A stretch of DNA of 53,623 nucleotides from Shewanella algicola (GCF_014648035.1 NZ_BMQI01000032.1:1-53623); one strand, 5' to 3'. Shown: positions 7,070-17,122, counted from the first letter of the stretch. Made by a program: numbers and translations. The notes: generated from the sequence alone by a model not told the origin.

Positions 7070-9910
7070 ATGTTGCAATCTAATTTGACAGTTCTTGCAG
7101 ATAAATTAGGCCAGTATCTTGAGCCTTCACGAGTTTATACCGATTACCTCCGCCGTATCGCTTGGGGTACCGATGCTTCTTTTTATCAAAAACGTCCACA
7201 AATTGTTGTCCATCCTAAAACTGAAGCTGAGGCTTCTAACGTTTTATCACAATGCTATCAAACTAATACGCCTGTGACATTTAGAGCCGCTGGTACCGCA
7301 CTTTGTGGTCAGGCTATTTCTGATTCGGTGTTAATGGTTGCGGGTTTGCATTGGAATCAGTTCAAGGTGTTGGACGGCGGAAAGAAAGTGCAAATGCAAC
7401 CAGGGGTTATCGGCGCCAAAATCAATGCCGCATTAGCGCCATTAGGTTGGAAGTTTGGCCCAGACCCTGCAACTATTGCCTCTGCAATGGCTGGTGGGAT
7501 TGTCTCTAACAATGCTTCTGGTATGAACTGTGGTACTCACCATAACTCATATAAGCTCATTGATTCGGCCAGAATCGTTTTTGCTGACGGCTCGATTTTA
7601 GATACGGCAAGTGAGCAAGGCCGGGAGGCGTTTAAAAAAGAACACCCAGAGATGGTGCAAGCCATTGAGTCTATTCGCGATGACATTATGTCTGACGATG
7701 CTTTAGTGCAGCGTATTAAGCGTAAGTATTCAATTAAGAATGTCACCGGCTTTGGTATGAATTCTTTTGTTGAACACCATGACCCTATCGACATTATTTT
7801 GCATCTTATGGTGGGCTCAGAAGGTGCACTGGGTTTCCTTTCTGAAATCACCTTAAACAGTGTAGAGAAAAAAAGCCATTCGGCTTCTGCGATGGTTTAC
7901 TTTGATTCATTGCGTGGTGCTTGTGAGTCAATTGTTGAGTTACGTAGAGAAGCATTTAACGAGACAAATGCGGCAGAGTTATTAGACAATTTTGCGCTTA
8001 AGGCTGTTGCTGAGTCTAAATATGACACACCCGATTTCTTAAATGATGTGCATAAAGATGTCACGGCAGTATTGTTTGAAACCTTTGGCGATAACCAAGA
8101 GCAGGTTGATGCTAACATTGCCAAAATGTCTGCCATTATGAAAAAACATGGTCTATATCGCGATGTTGAATTTACTCAAGATGCCGCTGAAATCACTAAT
8201 ATGTGGGCTATCCGTAAAGCGATTTTCCCATTAGCGGGTTCAATGAGACCTGTTGGAACATCGTGTATTATTGAGGATATTGCGTTTCCAATTGAAGTGT
8301 TACCTCAAGCGACAATCGATTTACAAAACTTGTCATTTAAACATGGTTATGACGATGCGGTGATTTATGGTCATGCGTTAGAGGGTAACTATCACGTTAT
8401 TTTTGCTCAAGACTTTTCGACTCAAGCTGAAGTTGACCGTTTTGATGGTTTTATGCAAGCAGTTGTTGACCTTGTTGTAGGGTATGACGGTTCGCTTAAA
8501 GCTGAACACGGTACTGGATTTGGTATGGCTGCATTCGTTGAGAAAGAATGGGGCACTGAAGTCTACGACTTGATGAAACGAGTGAAAAATGCACTCGACC
8601 CAAGCGGTATTTTAAACCCTGGGGTGATTATCAATGATGATCCATTCTGTCATGCCAAAGGTTTTAAACCTATGCCAGCCGTACATGACATTGTAGATAA
8701 ATGTATTGAATGTGGCTTCTGCGAACCGCACTGTGTCGCTCATGGTTTAACTTTATCTCCTCGCCAGCGTACTGCTGTTGCAAGGGTGATGAAAACGCTA
8801 GAGACAACTGGCAAAGAGCCTGAAGTACTGGCCGAGTTGAAAAAGAACTATCCATACTACGCAATTGATACCTGTGCGGCAGATGGTTTATGTAAACTCG
8901 GTTGCCCGATGGGTATTGATACCGGTAAATATGTAAAAGTGCTGCGTGCTGAAGGCGCTAGCAGTATGGATAAGAAAATCTCAGACTTTACCGCTGATCG
9001 TTTTGGCACCATGGAGTCTGTCGCTCGATTTGCTTTAGGGGCAACAGACATTTCTCGAAAAATTATCGGTGAATCTGGTATGGGGGCAATCACTAAGGTT
9101 GTCCGTAGTATTGCGCCGGGTATGCCTGTGCCATTATGGACAGAAGGTATGCCTACGCGTGGTAAAGCATTACCGAAAACCAAGACTCAGGGAGACATAA
9201 AAGCAGTTTATTTCCCTGCGTGTTTAAACCGTATGATGGGTACCAGTGCTAAGCATGACGACCAACGCTCTCTGCCTGAAACGATTGTGAGTCTATTTGA
9301 AAAGGCCAACATCGAAATGGTGTCTGGCGAAAAACCTAAGGGCTTATGTTGTGGTCAGCCTTGGGAGTCTTATGGTCATGATGAGGCGGCTGATCGTAAA
9401 TCCGATGAGCTTTCAGCGTGGTTATTACAGGCGTCAAACAATGGCGAATATCCTATCTTGGTGGCAACAACGGCATGCCTTGAAAGAATGCGCCGTGCTT
9501 GTGACAGCCGTTTGAAAATGTACGGTCCTGAAGAATTTGCTTTTGAGTTTTTGGTTGATCGTCTTTCAATCAATAAAATCGTCGATAAAATTGCTGTTCA
9601 TCCAACCTGTACAACTCGCAAGTTAGGCATGGCAGAGAAACTGGCTGATTTAGCCCGTTTGTGCGCCACAGAGGTTGTGGTGCCTGAAAAAGTGGGCTGC
9701 TGTGGCATGGCGGGTAACCGTGGTATGAATTACCCTGAGCTCAATGAGCACGGTTTACGCCACTTAAAAGAGGAAACAAAGGATAAAGGCTGTACCCATG
9801 GTTATTCTGTTTCAGCGACGTGTGACGTTGGTTTAACCACCCACTCGGGTATACCGTATAAAAATATCTTAACGTTACTCGATAAAGCATCGAGCAGAAA
9901 GCAACTGTAA
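7070..9910 (+). CDS. FAD/iron-sulfur D-lactate dehydrogenase-like oxidoreductase (GlcD-GlpC fusion)
   Basis: Probably oxidises a 2-hydroxyacid such as D-lactate at the membrane and passes electrons to quinone. The 946 residues hold an N-terminal FAD-binding (PCMH) domain about 30-250, an FAD-oxidase C domain to about 530, a first 4Fe-4S segment CIECGFCEPHC from C545, a second CAADGLCKLGCP from C602, and two CCG half-domains (CCGQP at 760, CCGMAGN at 877). Known: Shewanella Dld-II has this fused layout, but it normally sits beside lactate permease and lldEFG genes, which are absent here. I start at the second ATG because GGGGA lies just before it; the first ATG adds MGIH. The substrate is inferred; a glycolate-type enzyme is the alternative. 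Confidence 0.8.
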   Translation: MLQSNLTVLADKLGQYLEPSRVYTDYLRRIAWGTDASFYQKRPQIVVHPKTEAEASNVLSQCYQTNTPVTFRAAGTALCGQAISDSVLMVAGLHWNQFKVLDGGKKVQMQPGVIGAKINAALAPLGWKFGPDPATIASAMAGGIVSNNASGMNCGTHHNSYKLIDSARIVFADGSILDTASEQGREAFKKEHPEMVQAIESIRDDIMSDDALVQRIKRKYSIKNVTGFGMNSFVEHHDPIDIILHLMVGSEGALGFLSEITLNSVEKKSHSASAMVYFDSLRGACESIVELRREAFNETNAAELLDNFALKAVAESKYDTPDFLNDVHKDVTAVLFETFGDNQEQVDANIAKMSAIMKKHGLYRDVEFTQDAAEITNMWAIRKAIFPLAGSMRPVGTSCIIEDIAFPIEVLPQATIDLQNLSFKHGYDDAVIYGHALEGNYHVIFAQDFSTQAEVDRFDGFMQAVVDLVVGYDGSLKAEHGTGFGMAAFVEKEWGTEVYDLMKRVKNALDPSGILNPGVIINDDPFCHAKGFKPMPAVHDIVDKCIECGFCEPHCVAHGLTLSPRQRTAVARVMKTLETTGKEPEVLAELKKNYPYYAIDTCAADGLCKLGCPMGIDTGKYVKVLRAEGASSMDKKISDFTADRFGTMESVARFALGATDISRKIIGESGMGAITKVVRSIAPGMPVPLWTEGMPTRGKALPKTKTQGDIKAVYFPACLNRMMGTSAKHDDQRSLPETIVSLFEKANIEMVSGEKPKGLCCGQPWESYGHDEAADRKSDELSAWLLQASNNGEYPILVATTACLERMRRACDSRLKMYGPEEFAFEFLVDRLSINKIVDKIAVHPTCTTRKLGMAEKLADLARLCATEVVVPEKVGCCGMAGNRGMNYPELNEHGLRHLKEETKDKGCTHGYSVSATCDVGLTTHSGIPYKNILTLLDKASSRKQL

Positions 9911-9929
9911 CAGGTTGATTTCAATTACA

Positions 9930-9957
9930 GCTCACGCAATAGCGTGGGCTTTTTTTT
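9930..9957 (+). terminator. Terminator of the lactate dehydrogenase-like gene
   Basis: GCTCACGC/GCGTGGGC stem (one G-U) with an AATA loop and eight T, 19 bases after the stop codon. Confidence 0.88.
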
Positions 9958-9978
9958 GGCTACAAATTTACACGCAAT

Positions 9979-10008
9979 AAAAAACCCAGCACTTTAGCTG
10001 GGTTTTTT
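9979..10008 (-). terminator. Terminator of the rpsU-dnaG-rpoD operon
   Basis: AACCCAGC/GCTGGGTT stem flanked by A-run and T-run, so it can act on both strands; on the minus strand it ends the rpoD transcript 30 bases after the stop. Confidence 0.85.
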
Positions 10009-10038
10009 GATGTTGCCTTTGCAGACTATGACGAATAT

Positions 10039-11871
10039 TTATTCGTCTAGGAAAGACTTCAAAATCTCTGAGCGAGAAGGGTGGCGTAACTTACGTAACG
10101 CTTTAGCTTCAATCTGACGAATACGCTCACGTGTTACGTCAAACTGCTTGCCCACTTCTTCAAGAGTATGGTCGGTGTTCATGTCGATACCGAAACGCAT
10201 ACGCAGTACTTTTGCTTCACGGGCTGTTAGGCCTGCTAGCACTTCGTGAGTGGCGTTCTTTAGACTTTCGCTTGTGGCTGAGTCTAATGGTAGCTCGAGG
10301 GTAGTGTCCTCGATAAAATCACCTAAATGCGAATCTTCATCGTCACCGATTGGGGTTTCCATTGAGATTGGCTCTTTAGCGATTTTAAGTACCTTACGGA
10401 TCTTATCTTCAGGCATCATCATACGTTCTGCCAATTCTTCAGGAGACGGCTCGCGGCCCATTTCTTGAAGCATTTGACGTGAAATACGGTTCAGCTTGTT
10501 GATGGTTTCGATCATGTGTACCGGAATACGGATCGTACGTGCCTGGTCAGCAATCGAGCGAGTAATCGCCTGACGGATCCACCACGTTGCATAAGTTGAG
10601 AACTTATAACCACGACGGTATTCAAACTTATCAACCGCTTTCATCAAACCGATGTTACCTTCTTGGATTAAGTCCAAGAACTGTAAACCACGGTTGGTGT
10701 ACTTTTTAGCAATAGAAATAACCAGACGTAAGTTGGCTTCAACCATTTCTTTCTTAGCACGACGTGCTTTTGCTTCACCAATTGACATACGACGGTTAAT
10801 GTCTTTAATGCCAGCGATGGTTAAATCGGTTTCTTCTTCAATGGCTGCAAGCTTGCCAACGCAACGTGCTACGTCATCTTCGATCATACGAAGACCTTCA
10901 GCATAAGGCTTGCTGCTGGCTTTTTCGGTTTCAAACCAAGTTAAGTTAGTTTCATTACCGGTAAATGCTTTAATGAAGTTTTTCTTCGGCATTTTAGCTT
11001 GTTCAACACAAAGCTTGATCACTAGACGTTCTTGAACACGTACGCGATCCATCATGTTGCGCATGCTTTTCACTAAGCGGTCAAACTGCTTAGGTACTAG
11101 ACGGAACTCTTTGAATAGCTCACCAATAACAAACAACGAACCGATGGCTTCAGGGTGGTCACGGCCTTTTTCAGCAATAATGCCTAAGCTTTTTTCGTAA
11201 GCTTCTCTTAATTGAGTAAACTTCTCTTTCGCTTCTTCAGGATCCGGACCTTTGTTGCCTTCTTCCTCTTCATCGTCATCATCGTCATCATCATCGTCAT
11301 CGTCATCATCGGTATTAGCGACTTCTGAACCAATATTGGTGGCGGTAGGGGCGACGTCATCGTCGTCAGGATTGATAAATCCAGAGATAATATCAGACAA
11401 GCGCAATTCTTCAGCTTCATACTGGTCGAATTGCTCTAAGATCATTGCGATAGCTTGAGGGTATTCACTCACAGAACTTTGTACTGTGTTAATACCTTCT
11501 TCAATACGCTTAGCAATAACAATTTCGCCTTCGCGAGTAAGTAGCTCTACTGTACCCATTTCACGCATGTACATACGTACAGGGTCTGTGGTACGGCCTA
11601 ACTCACTTTCAACGGTTGCGAGTGCTGCCGCAGCTTCTTCTGCAGCATCTTCGTCTGTGTTGTCTTCCGACATCATCATGTCATCGGCATCTGGCGCTTC
11701 TTCAAAAACGCGGATACCCATGTCATTTATCATCTGGATAATATCTTCAATCTGATCAGAATCGACCATGTCTGCTGGTAAGTGGTCGTTCACTTCAGCA
11801 TAGGTTAAGTAACCTTGCTCTTTACCTTTAGCGAGCAACAGTTTGAGTTGCGACTGCGGAGTGTGATCCAT
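10039..11871 (-). CDS. rpoD: RNA polymerase sigma-70 factor RpoD
   Basis: Primary sigma factor that recognises -10 and -35 elements of housekeeping promoters. All regions are readable: 1.1 ([21 protein letters not shown]), 1.2 ([21 protein letters not shown]), the non-conserved domain, 2.1-2.4 ([27 protein letters not shown]), 3 and 4.2 ([20 protein letters not shown]). I start at [10 protein letters not shown] because it aligns with E. coli MEQNPQSQLK; a start nine bases upstream (MIS-) is possible. The non-conserved domain has about 14 aspartates in a row followed by glutamates, encoded by a GAY trinucleotide tract near 11260-11310. Last gene of the operon, with its own likely promoter. Confidence 0.98.
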   Translation of the reverse strand: MDHTPQSQLKLLLAKGKEQGYLTYAEVNDHLPADMVDSDQIEDIIQMINDMGIRVFEEAPDADDMMMSEDNTDEDAAEEAAAALATVESELGRTTDPVRMYMREMGTVELLTREGEIVIAKRIEEGINTVQSSVSEYPQAIAMILEQFDQYEAEELRLSDIISGFINPDDDDVAPTATNIGSEVANTDDDDDDDDDDDDDEEEEGNKGPDPEEAKEKFTQLREAYEKSLGIIAEKGRDHPEAIGSLFVIGELFKEFRLVPKQFDRLVKSMRNMMDRVRVQERLVIKLCVEQAKMPKKNFIKAFTGNETNLTWFETEKASSKPYAEGLRMIEDDVARCVGKLAAIEEETDLTIAGIKDINRRMSIGEAKARRAKKEMVEANLRLVISIAKKYTNRGLQFLDLIQEGNIGLMKAVDKFEYRRGYKFSTYATWWIRQAITRSIADQARTIRIPVHMIETINKLNRISRQMLQEMGREPSPEELAERMMMPEDKIRKVLKIAKEPISMETPIGDDEDSHLGDFIEDTTLELPLDSATSESLKNATHEVLAGLTAREAKVLRMRFGIDMNTDHTLEEVGKQFDVTRERIRQIEAKALRKLRHPSRSEILKSFLDE

Positions 11872-11946
11872 AGATATCATCCAAGTTTGGGTAACTGATA
11901 AAACGATAGGCCATCTAGCCGAGCTAAAGTGGCGCGCAAATCGTCA

Positions 11947-11952
11947 ATTATA
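11947..11952 (-). promoter_or_regulatory. Likely -10 element of an rpoD-proximal promoter
   Basis: A perfect TATAAT lies on the minus strand in the 150-base gap between dnaG and rpoD. The -35 is weak (TAGCTA-like, 18 bases away) and overlaps the hairpin at 11960-11979. Internal promoters here are known in related operons. Confidence 0.5.
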
Positions 11953-11959
11953 ACTGTGT

Positions 11960-11979
11960 GGACTAATCTTAGCTAGTCC
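11960..11979 (-). other. Inverted repeat in the dnaG-rpoD gap
   Basis: GGACTA pairs with TAGTCC over 8 bases. There is no T-run, so it is more likely an operator or RNA-processing hairpin than a terminator. It overlaps the -35 zone of the putative rpoD promoter. Confidence 0.4.
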
Positions 11980-12022
11980 ATGGCAGCGTTTTGTACGCAG
12001 ATTGTTGAACAATCAATGAGTA

Positions 12023-13750
12023 CTATGTTGCCTTGCCTTTTATTATCGAAATCAGCTTTGTTAGTTGAAGTTTTTCAACTTTGGTCAAAGTCTGCTTAAG
12101 GCTTAGTTCCTGATAAAGTTGTTCAATTGATTGATTGTATAACCAAATCAGGGTTTGTTTAAACTCTAGCAATACGTTTTCATCCGCCACTTGATGGTCC
12201 CATTGGGCTAGCTTTATTAGAGTGCTTTTTTGTTCATGCTCTCTATGCAGTTCAAGTAGTTGTGCGCTGTTTAACGATTGTTCTCGAGTTATTTCTAACA
12301 AGTGCCCGAGTAATTTTACTCCTGGCATTTTTAGTCGTTTTAATGCTGCTTGCTCTTCTAATCCAAACCCTAAATGAGGATGTTGGACTAATAACGCAAT
12401 GGCTAACCTTAATGGTGTGCCACGGCCTTGTATGCCTTTTGCATTAAGTGGTTGTGCTTTTTTTACCGCAAAACCTAATTTTTTCTTTAAATCTTCGCTA
12501 CTGTTCATGCCCAGTTTGTGTGCTAAGTTTTCTAGCAACAAATTTTGCAGAACGGTATCTTGTACCTTTTCAATTAGCGCAATGGCTTGCTTGGCTAATG
12601 CGCCTTTGTCTGCACCATGGTTGTTACTTAAGGTCTCAAATAGAAACTCTGGAAGTAACATGGCTTGTTGCATTAATGCTTCAAATGCCTCTTTGCCAAT
12701 TTTTCTGACCATGGTGTCAGGGTCTTCGCCTTGAGGCAAAAACATGAATTTTACTTGGTCGCCAGGTTTGAGCAGTGGCAGAGCGGTTTCTAGTGCTCGC
12801 CATGCGGCTTCTCGGCCCGCTCTGTCGCCGTCATAACAACAAATCACTTGTTTGGCACTACGCACTAAAAGCTGAAATTGTTCAGCTGTGGTGGCTGTGC
12901 CAAGTGAGGCTACTGCATAATCTACCCCAAATTGCGCCAGGGCGACTACATCCATATAGCCTTCAACAATTAAAACGTGCTGTGGATCGCGGTGTTTTTG
13001 TTTGAGCTCATATAAACCGTAAAGCTCATTACCCTTATGAAATATGGGCGTTTCTGGAGAATTCAAGTATTTTGGGGTACCGTCACCCAAAACGCGTCCA
13101 CCAAATCCGACCACGCGACCTCTGCGATCACGGATTGGGAACATTAATCTGTCACGAAAACGGTCATATCGTTTGCCGTTATCGTTGGCAATGAGCATGC
13201 CTGCTGTGAGCAATTTATCTTGTGCTGCTTGGTTTTGACGATAACGGCCTAGTAAACCGTCCCAGCCGTCTGGCGCAAAGCCAATACCAAATTTTTCAAC
13301 GACCTCGTCTGATAGACCGCGAAATGAAAGATAATCAATCACTTTTTGTTTATCTGTGTGCTGCCGTAATTGACTCTGATAAAAAAGATTGGCTTCTTCC
13401 ATCAGTTCGTATAAATCGCGGCTTAAGCCTTGGTCAGGCCTTTTCCCTGTACCTTGTTCTCGTGGTACGGATAATCCGAGTTGACCGGCAAGTTCTTCAA
13501 TAGCATCAACAAATTCGAGGCGATCGTATTCCATGACAAAGTCAATTGCATTGCCGTGGGCGCCACATCCGAAACAATGATAAAACTGTTTGTCTCTGCT
13601 GACAGTAAATGAGGGTGATTTTTCACTATGAAAAGGACAGCAAGCCGAATGATTTTTACCGGCTTTTTTCAAAGGAACTTTGCGATCTATTAGATCGACT
13701 ATGTCAATGCGAGCTATAAGCTCATTGATAAAATCACGAGGTATCGCCAT
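12023..13750 (-). CDS. dnaG: DNA primase DnaG
   Basis: Lays RNA primers for the replication fork with DnaB helicase. The 575-residue protein has the N-terminal zinc ribbon (CPFHSEKSPSF...FHCFGCG equivalent, C38-H41-C61-C64 region), an RNA polymerase core with the Toprim motifs LIVEGYMDV and CYDGDRAG, and a less conserved C-terminal helicase-binding part rich in Leu and Gln. Length is close to the 581 residues of E. coli. It follows yqeY across a 90-base gap containing a strong hairpin and is followed by rpoD. Confidence 0.97.
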   Translation of the reverse strand: MAIPRDFINELIARIDIVDLIDRKVPLKKAGKNHSACCPFHSEKSPSFTVSRDKQFYHCFGCGAHGNAIDFVMEYDRLEFVDAIEELAGQLGLSVPREQGTGKRPDQGLSRDLYELMEEANLFYQSQLRQHTDKQKVIDYLSFRGLSDEVVEKFGIGFAPDGWDGLLGRYRQNQAAQDKLLTAGMLIANDNGKRYDRFRDRLMFPIRDRRGRVVGFGGRVLGDGTPKYLNSPETPIFHKGNELYGLYELKQKHRDPQHVLIVEGYMDVVALAQFGVDYAVASLGTATTAEQFQLLVRSAKQVICCYDGDRAGREAAWRALETALPLLKPGDQVKFMFLPQGEDPDTMVRKIGKEAFEALMQQAMLLPEFLFETLSNNHGADKGALAKQAIALIEKVQDTVLQNLLLENLAHKLGMNSSEDLKKKLGFAVKKAQPLNAKGIQGRGTPLRLAIALLVQHPHLGFGLEEQAALKRLKMPGVKLLGHLLEITREQSLNSAQLLELHREHEQKSTLIKLAQWDHQVADENVLLEFKQTLIWLYNQSIEQLYQELSLKQTLTKVEKLQLTKLISIIKGKAT

Positions 13751-13799
13751 TGATTGCTATTTTTCTCGAATTTACTTTATCAATTGATTTAAACAAACA

Positions 13800-13819
13800 A
13801 GCCGTGCAAGTGCACGGCT
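13800..13819 (-). terminator. Attenuator-type hairpin between yqeY and dnaG
   Basis: A perfect 9-bp stem AGCCGTGCA/TGCACGGCT with a two-base gap, followed on the minus strand by TGTTTGTTTA rather than a clean T-run. In E. coli a partial terminator separates rpsU from dnaG and lowers primase expression; this hairpin holds the equivalent position. Confidence 0.6.
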
Positions 13820-13839
13820 TATTCAACATTAAAAAGCGA

Positions 13840-14283
13840 TTATTTCAATTTAGCGCGTATCATAGTGCCAATAGCACCTAAATCTGCACGACCTTGAACT
13901 TTCGATTTTAATGCTCCCATTACTTTACCCATATCCGCCATGGATGCTGCACCAACTTCAGCGATAGTTGCATCGATAATCGTTGCGACTTCTTCTTCAG
14001 TGAGTTGTTGTGGTAAAAAAGCTTCAATAACTTGAATCTCTTCTGCCTCAACTGCGGCTAACTCCGGGCGACCGGCTGCTTCATATTGAGCAATCGAATC
14101 ACGACGTTGTTTGACCATTTTGGTTAATACAGCTATCGCTTGTTCATCAGTCAGAGATTCGCGGGTATCCACTTCAATCTGCTTAATGGCGGCAAGTGCC
14201 ATACGAATAGTCCCCAAGCGCACTTTTTCTTTAGCGCGCATGGCTTCTTTCATTTGGTCTTTTAGCTGATCGGTTAAGTTCAT
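13840..14283 (-). CDS. yqeY: GatB/YqeY domain protein
   Basis: The 147-residue protein is a stand-alone copy of the YqeY domain found at the C-terminus of the amidotransferase subunit GatB and thought to contact tRNA. The typical helical segment MKEAMRAKEKVRLGTIRMAL and the ending MGKVMGALKSKVQGRADLG are present. It starts 7 bases after rpsU, so it is co-transcribed. No catalytic residues are known for the family; its role in translation quality is inferred. Confidence 0.93.
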   Translation of the reverse strand: MNLTDQLKDQMKEAMRAKEKVRLGTIRMALAAIKQIEVDTRESLTDEQAIAVLTKMVKQRRDSIAQYEAAGRPELAAVEAEEIQVIEAFLPQQLTEEEVATIIDATIAEVGAASMADMGKVMGALKSKVQGRADLGAIGTMIRAKLK

Positions 14284-14290
14284 AATGAGA

Positions 14291-14506
14291 TTAATATAAA
14301 CGTACGCGACGTGCGTTTTCGCGAGAAAGCTTTTTAGCTAAACGCTTAACTGCAGCAGCTTTTGCACGCTTACGAGCAGTAGTTGGCTTCTCGTAAAATT
14401 CACGAGCACGCACGTCAGCTAAAATACCAGCTTTTTCACAAGAGCGCTTGAAACGACGAAGAGCTACGTCGAATGGTTCGTTTTCACGTACTTTAATAAT
14501 TGGCAT
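14291..14506 (-). CDS. rpsU: 30S ribosomal protein S21
   Basis: A 71-residue basic protein ([24 protein letters not shown] at the start, RRVRLY at the end) identical in size to E. coli S21, which helps the 30S subunit engage mRNA. AAGGGGTGAT forms a strong ribosome site 5 bases before ATG. First gene of the rpsU-yqeY-dnaG-rpoD operon. Confidence 0.98.
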   Translation of the reverse strand: MPIIKVRENEPFDVALRRFKRSCEKAGILADVRAREFYEKPTTARKRAKAAAVKRLAKKLSRENARRVRLY

Positions 14507-14815
14507 ACGCCATCACCCCTTAGGTGTAGTTATGTTGGTTGGCTAAGTCTACGGTTTAATTTGGGCTGACATAAGTTAATGACGTATGACAGACATTAAA
14601 CAGCAAGGCCTCAACTCAATCCAAAGGCTATTTAAAATGGTGCGGAATTTTACACCGAGCAGCGACCATTTGTAAACCCCTGATTGAGTTTCTCTTTGAG
14701 GAAGGCGTAACACTTTCATTTTCTGATAATTATCGGCTTTAATACTGAAACGTTGGAGTATTTGAGCTGACACGGGTAGAATTAGCGGCCTTATTTTTTA
14801 TGAAGACGAGAGATT
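14507..14815. other. Divergent promoter region rpsU / tsaD
   Basis: About 309 bases that must hold both promoters. On the rpsU side TTGAGT followed at about 16 bases by TAATGT could be a promoter; I see no clear match on the tsaD side and no operator I can name. Confidence 0.4.
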
Positions 14816-15832
14816 ATGCGGGTTATAGGTATAGAAACATCTTGTGATGAAACTGGGATTGCGGTGTATGACGATAAGTTAGGCTTAATGTCGCATGTGC
14901 TATACAGCCAAGTTAAGTTGCACGCCGATTACGGCGGTGTGGTGCCTGAGCTCGCATCTCGTGATCATGTTCGTAAAATTGTGCCATTAATAAAGCAGGC
15001 CTTAAGTGAAGCTAATTCTAGCTTAGATGATATCGACGGTGTTGCTTATACCAAGGGGCCGGGTCTTATTGGTGCTCTGCTGGTTGGTGCCTGTGTTGGC
15101 CGCTCTTTAGCTTATGCCTGGAATAAACCTGCAGTAGGTGTCCATCACATGGAAGGTCATTTATTGGCACCTATGTTAGAAGATGATGCGCCAGAATTTC
15201 CGTTTATCGCACTGTTAGTCTCAGGCGGTCACTCTATGTTGGTGCAAGTTGAAGGTATTGGCCGTTATCAGGTATTAGGCGAGTCGGTTGATGACGCTGC
15301 CGGTGAAGCATTTGATAAAACGGCTAAGTTAATGGGCCTTGATTACCCTGGCGGACCGCGCCTGGCTAAACTGGCGCAAGAAGGCTTACCCGCAGGCTAT
15401 AAGTTTCCACGCCCGATGACAGACAGACCGGGTTTAGATTTCAGCTTTTCTGGTTTAAAAACGTTTACCGCCAATACCATTGCCGCAGAGCCAGATGATC
15501 ATCAAACCCGTGCCAATATTGCCCGTGCTTTTGAAGAGGCAGTGGTGGATACATTGGCGATTAAGTGCAAGCGCGCATTAAAACAAACCGGTTACAAGCG
15601 CCTCGTTATTGCTGGCGGTGTAAGCGCCAATACACGTTTACGCGAGTCGTTAGCTGAAATGATGTCTAACTTAGGGGGTAACGTTTATTATCCTCGCGGT
15701 GAGTTTTGTACTGACAATGGCGCCATGATTGCCTATGCGGGTTTACAACGTTTAGGCGCTGGGCAAATTGAAGGTTTATCGGTTAAAGGTCAACCACGTT
15801 GGCCATTAGATAGTTTGCCTGCGGTTGATTAA
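14816..15832 (+). CDS. tsaD: tRNA threonylcarbamoyladenosine synthase subunit TsaD
   Basis: Transfers threonylcarbamoyl from TC-AMP to A37 of ANN-reading tRNAs, acting with TsaB, TsaC and TsaE. The 338-residue ASKHA-fold protein has [12 protein letters not shown] at the start, the iron-binding HHMEGH (H111, H115 region), LLVSGGHS and [11 protein letters not shown]. Size equals E. coli TsaD (337). GAGAG precedes the ATG. Its terminator overlaps the end of plsY. Confidence 0.98.
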   Translation: MRVIGIETSCDETGIAVYDDKLGLMSHVLYSQVKLHADYGGVVPELASRDHVRKIVPLIKQALSEANSSLDDIDGVAYTKGPGLIGALLVGACVGRSLAYAWNKPAVGVHHMEGHLLAPMLEDDAPEFPFIALLVSGGHSMLVQVEGIGRYQVLGESVDDAAGEAFDKTAKLMGLDYPGGPRLAKLAQEGLPAGYKFPRPMTDRPGLDFSFSGLKTFTANTIAAEPDDHQTRANIARAFEEAVVDTLAIKCKRALKQTGYKRLVIAGGVSANTRLRESLAEMMSNLGGNVYYPRGEFCTDNGAMIAYAGLQRLGAGQIEGLSVKGQPRWPLDSLPAVD

Positions 15833-15851
15833 GCTTTAGCTTAGCGAAATG

Positions 15852-15888
15852 AAAACCTAACTCTTATTTGTAGTGTTAGGTTTTTTTA
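15852..15888 (+). terminator. Terminator of tsaD, overlapping plsY
   Basis: AAAACCTAAC (15852-15861) pairs with GTTAGGTTTT (15875-15884) and runs into seven T. The plsY stop codon and final codons lie inside the stem and loop, so the convergent genes share this DNA. Confidence 0.78.
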
Positions 15889-16486
15889 TGGATTTTTTTC
15901 GGGAAACTTTACTTTCTTCACCAATTCGTAAACGGCCGATATTGTCTTTATGCCGAATGAGGATAAGGGTTGAAAGCATTGCCACCGGCAAAATAAATCT
16001 ATCGTCGAGCCACCATGTATAAAAAGGCGCTAATGTTGCTGCAGCCATTGCCGCAACAGATGAATAGCGAGTAATTAACACAAACACCACCCAGGTTAAA
16101 ATAAGGCACAGTGCTAAGTCGCCACCAATAGGCGCCATTGCGCCAAATGCCGTTGCCACACCTTTGCCACCTTTAAAACCAAAAAACAGTGGAAATATGT
16201 GACCAAGACAAGCCGATACCGCAATAAAACCGAGCGATGCGGCATCCAGGCCCATTTTATAGCCTAGATAAGAGGGAAGTGCGCCTTTTAACATGTCAAA
16301 AAATAGCACTAATACTGCAGAACTGACGCCCCCTATGCGTAATACATTCGTGGCACCAGGGTTGCCAGAACCGCTGGTTCTTGGATCAGGTAAACCTCTT
16401 ATTTTACAAACCAATACGGCACTTGAGATCGAACCAGCTAAATAAGCGGCTATGATCATCAATATTGTGACAATAACGGTGTTCAA
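15857..16486 (-). CDS. plsY: Glycerol-3-phosphate acyltransferase PlsY
   Basis: Moves the acyl group of acyl-phosphate to glycerol-3-phosphate, the first step of phospholipid synthesis, in the inner membrane. The 209-residue polytopic protein has the three known motifs: [28 protein letters not shown] and [10 protein letters not shown]. It appears to use a TTG start with AAGGA 7 bases upstream; the aligned N-terminus agrees with E. coli PlsY. It has a basic C-terminal tail ([15 protein letters not shown]). Confidence 0.96.
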   Translation of the reverse strand: MNTVIVTILMIIAAYLAGSISSAVLVCKIRGLPDPRTSGSGNPGATNVLRIGGVSSAVLVLFFDMLKGALPSYLGYKMGLDAASLGFIAVSACLGHIFPLFFGFKGGKGVATAFGAMAPIGGDLALCLILTWVVFVLITRYSSVAAMAAATLAPFYTWWLDDRFILPVAMLSTLILIRHKDNIGRLRIGEESKVSRKKSIKKPNTTNKS

Positions 16487-16728
16487 ATTGGTTTCCTTAG
16501 TCTTCTTAGGGTATCATCGCGCATTGATTTGCAAGGCTGCAATAAATGGTACTGGCTAAAGTTAAATTCGTATCAGTTAAAAGATGTTAATTGCACAATA
16601 GCGCTTATCCTACTGTTTTAATTCATTAGGAAAAAGGTTAAATGTGTATTATTAAGCATATAATCGGTAATAAAGTTTGATTAGGATGATCTTAGGGTCT
16701 TTTTAAGTCGTTCAAGGTGGGTTGTAAT

Positions 16729-17082
16729 ATGGATAAGGTGCTTATACGTCAGTTAGCCATAGAAACTGTGATTGGTATTTATGACTGGGAAAAAAAGCTT
16801 CATCAAACATTGTTAATCGATTTAGATATGGCGTGGGACAACCGTCTAGCGGCTGCCAGTGATAATTATGAGCATGCGTTGTGCTATGAAACCGTATCGA
16901 ATCGTTTAACGGCTCTGATCACTGAAAAACCAATTGAATTGATTGAAACCGTTGCTGAAATGATTGCCGAATGCCTGCAAGATGAATTTAATGTGCCCTG
17001 GGTAAAAGTTGTCGTGATGAAACCCGGTGCAGTGCCTCATGCAGCATCTGTGGGTGTTGAGATTGAACGTGGCCGTATTTAA
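16729..17082 (+). CDS. folB: Dihydroneopterin aldolase FolB
   Basis: Cleaves dihydroneopterin to 6-hydroxymethyl-dihydropterin and glycolaldehyde in folate synthesis. The 117-residue protein (MDKVLIRQLAIETVIGIYDWE) aligns with E. coli FolB from its first residue, so I use this ATG, 8 bases after AAGGTGG, rather than the GTG four codons upstream. It is followed 40 bases later by folK, the next enzyme of the pathway. Confidence 0.96.
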   Translation: MDKVLIRQLAIETVIGIYDWEKKLHQTLLIDLDMAWDNRLAAASDNYEHALCYETVSNRLTALITEKPIELIETVAEMIAECLQDEFNVPWVKVVVMKPGAVPHAASVGVEIERGRI

Positions 17083-17122
17083 CAGTGTTTCTTTTTATCG
17101 TATTAGCAATTTAGGTTAGCCA

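Noticed and set aside
11252..11458. A serine-rich ORF opposite rpoD
   Set aside because: It is the complement of the poly-aspartate tract and has no independent support.
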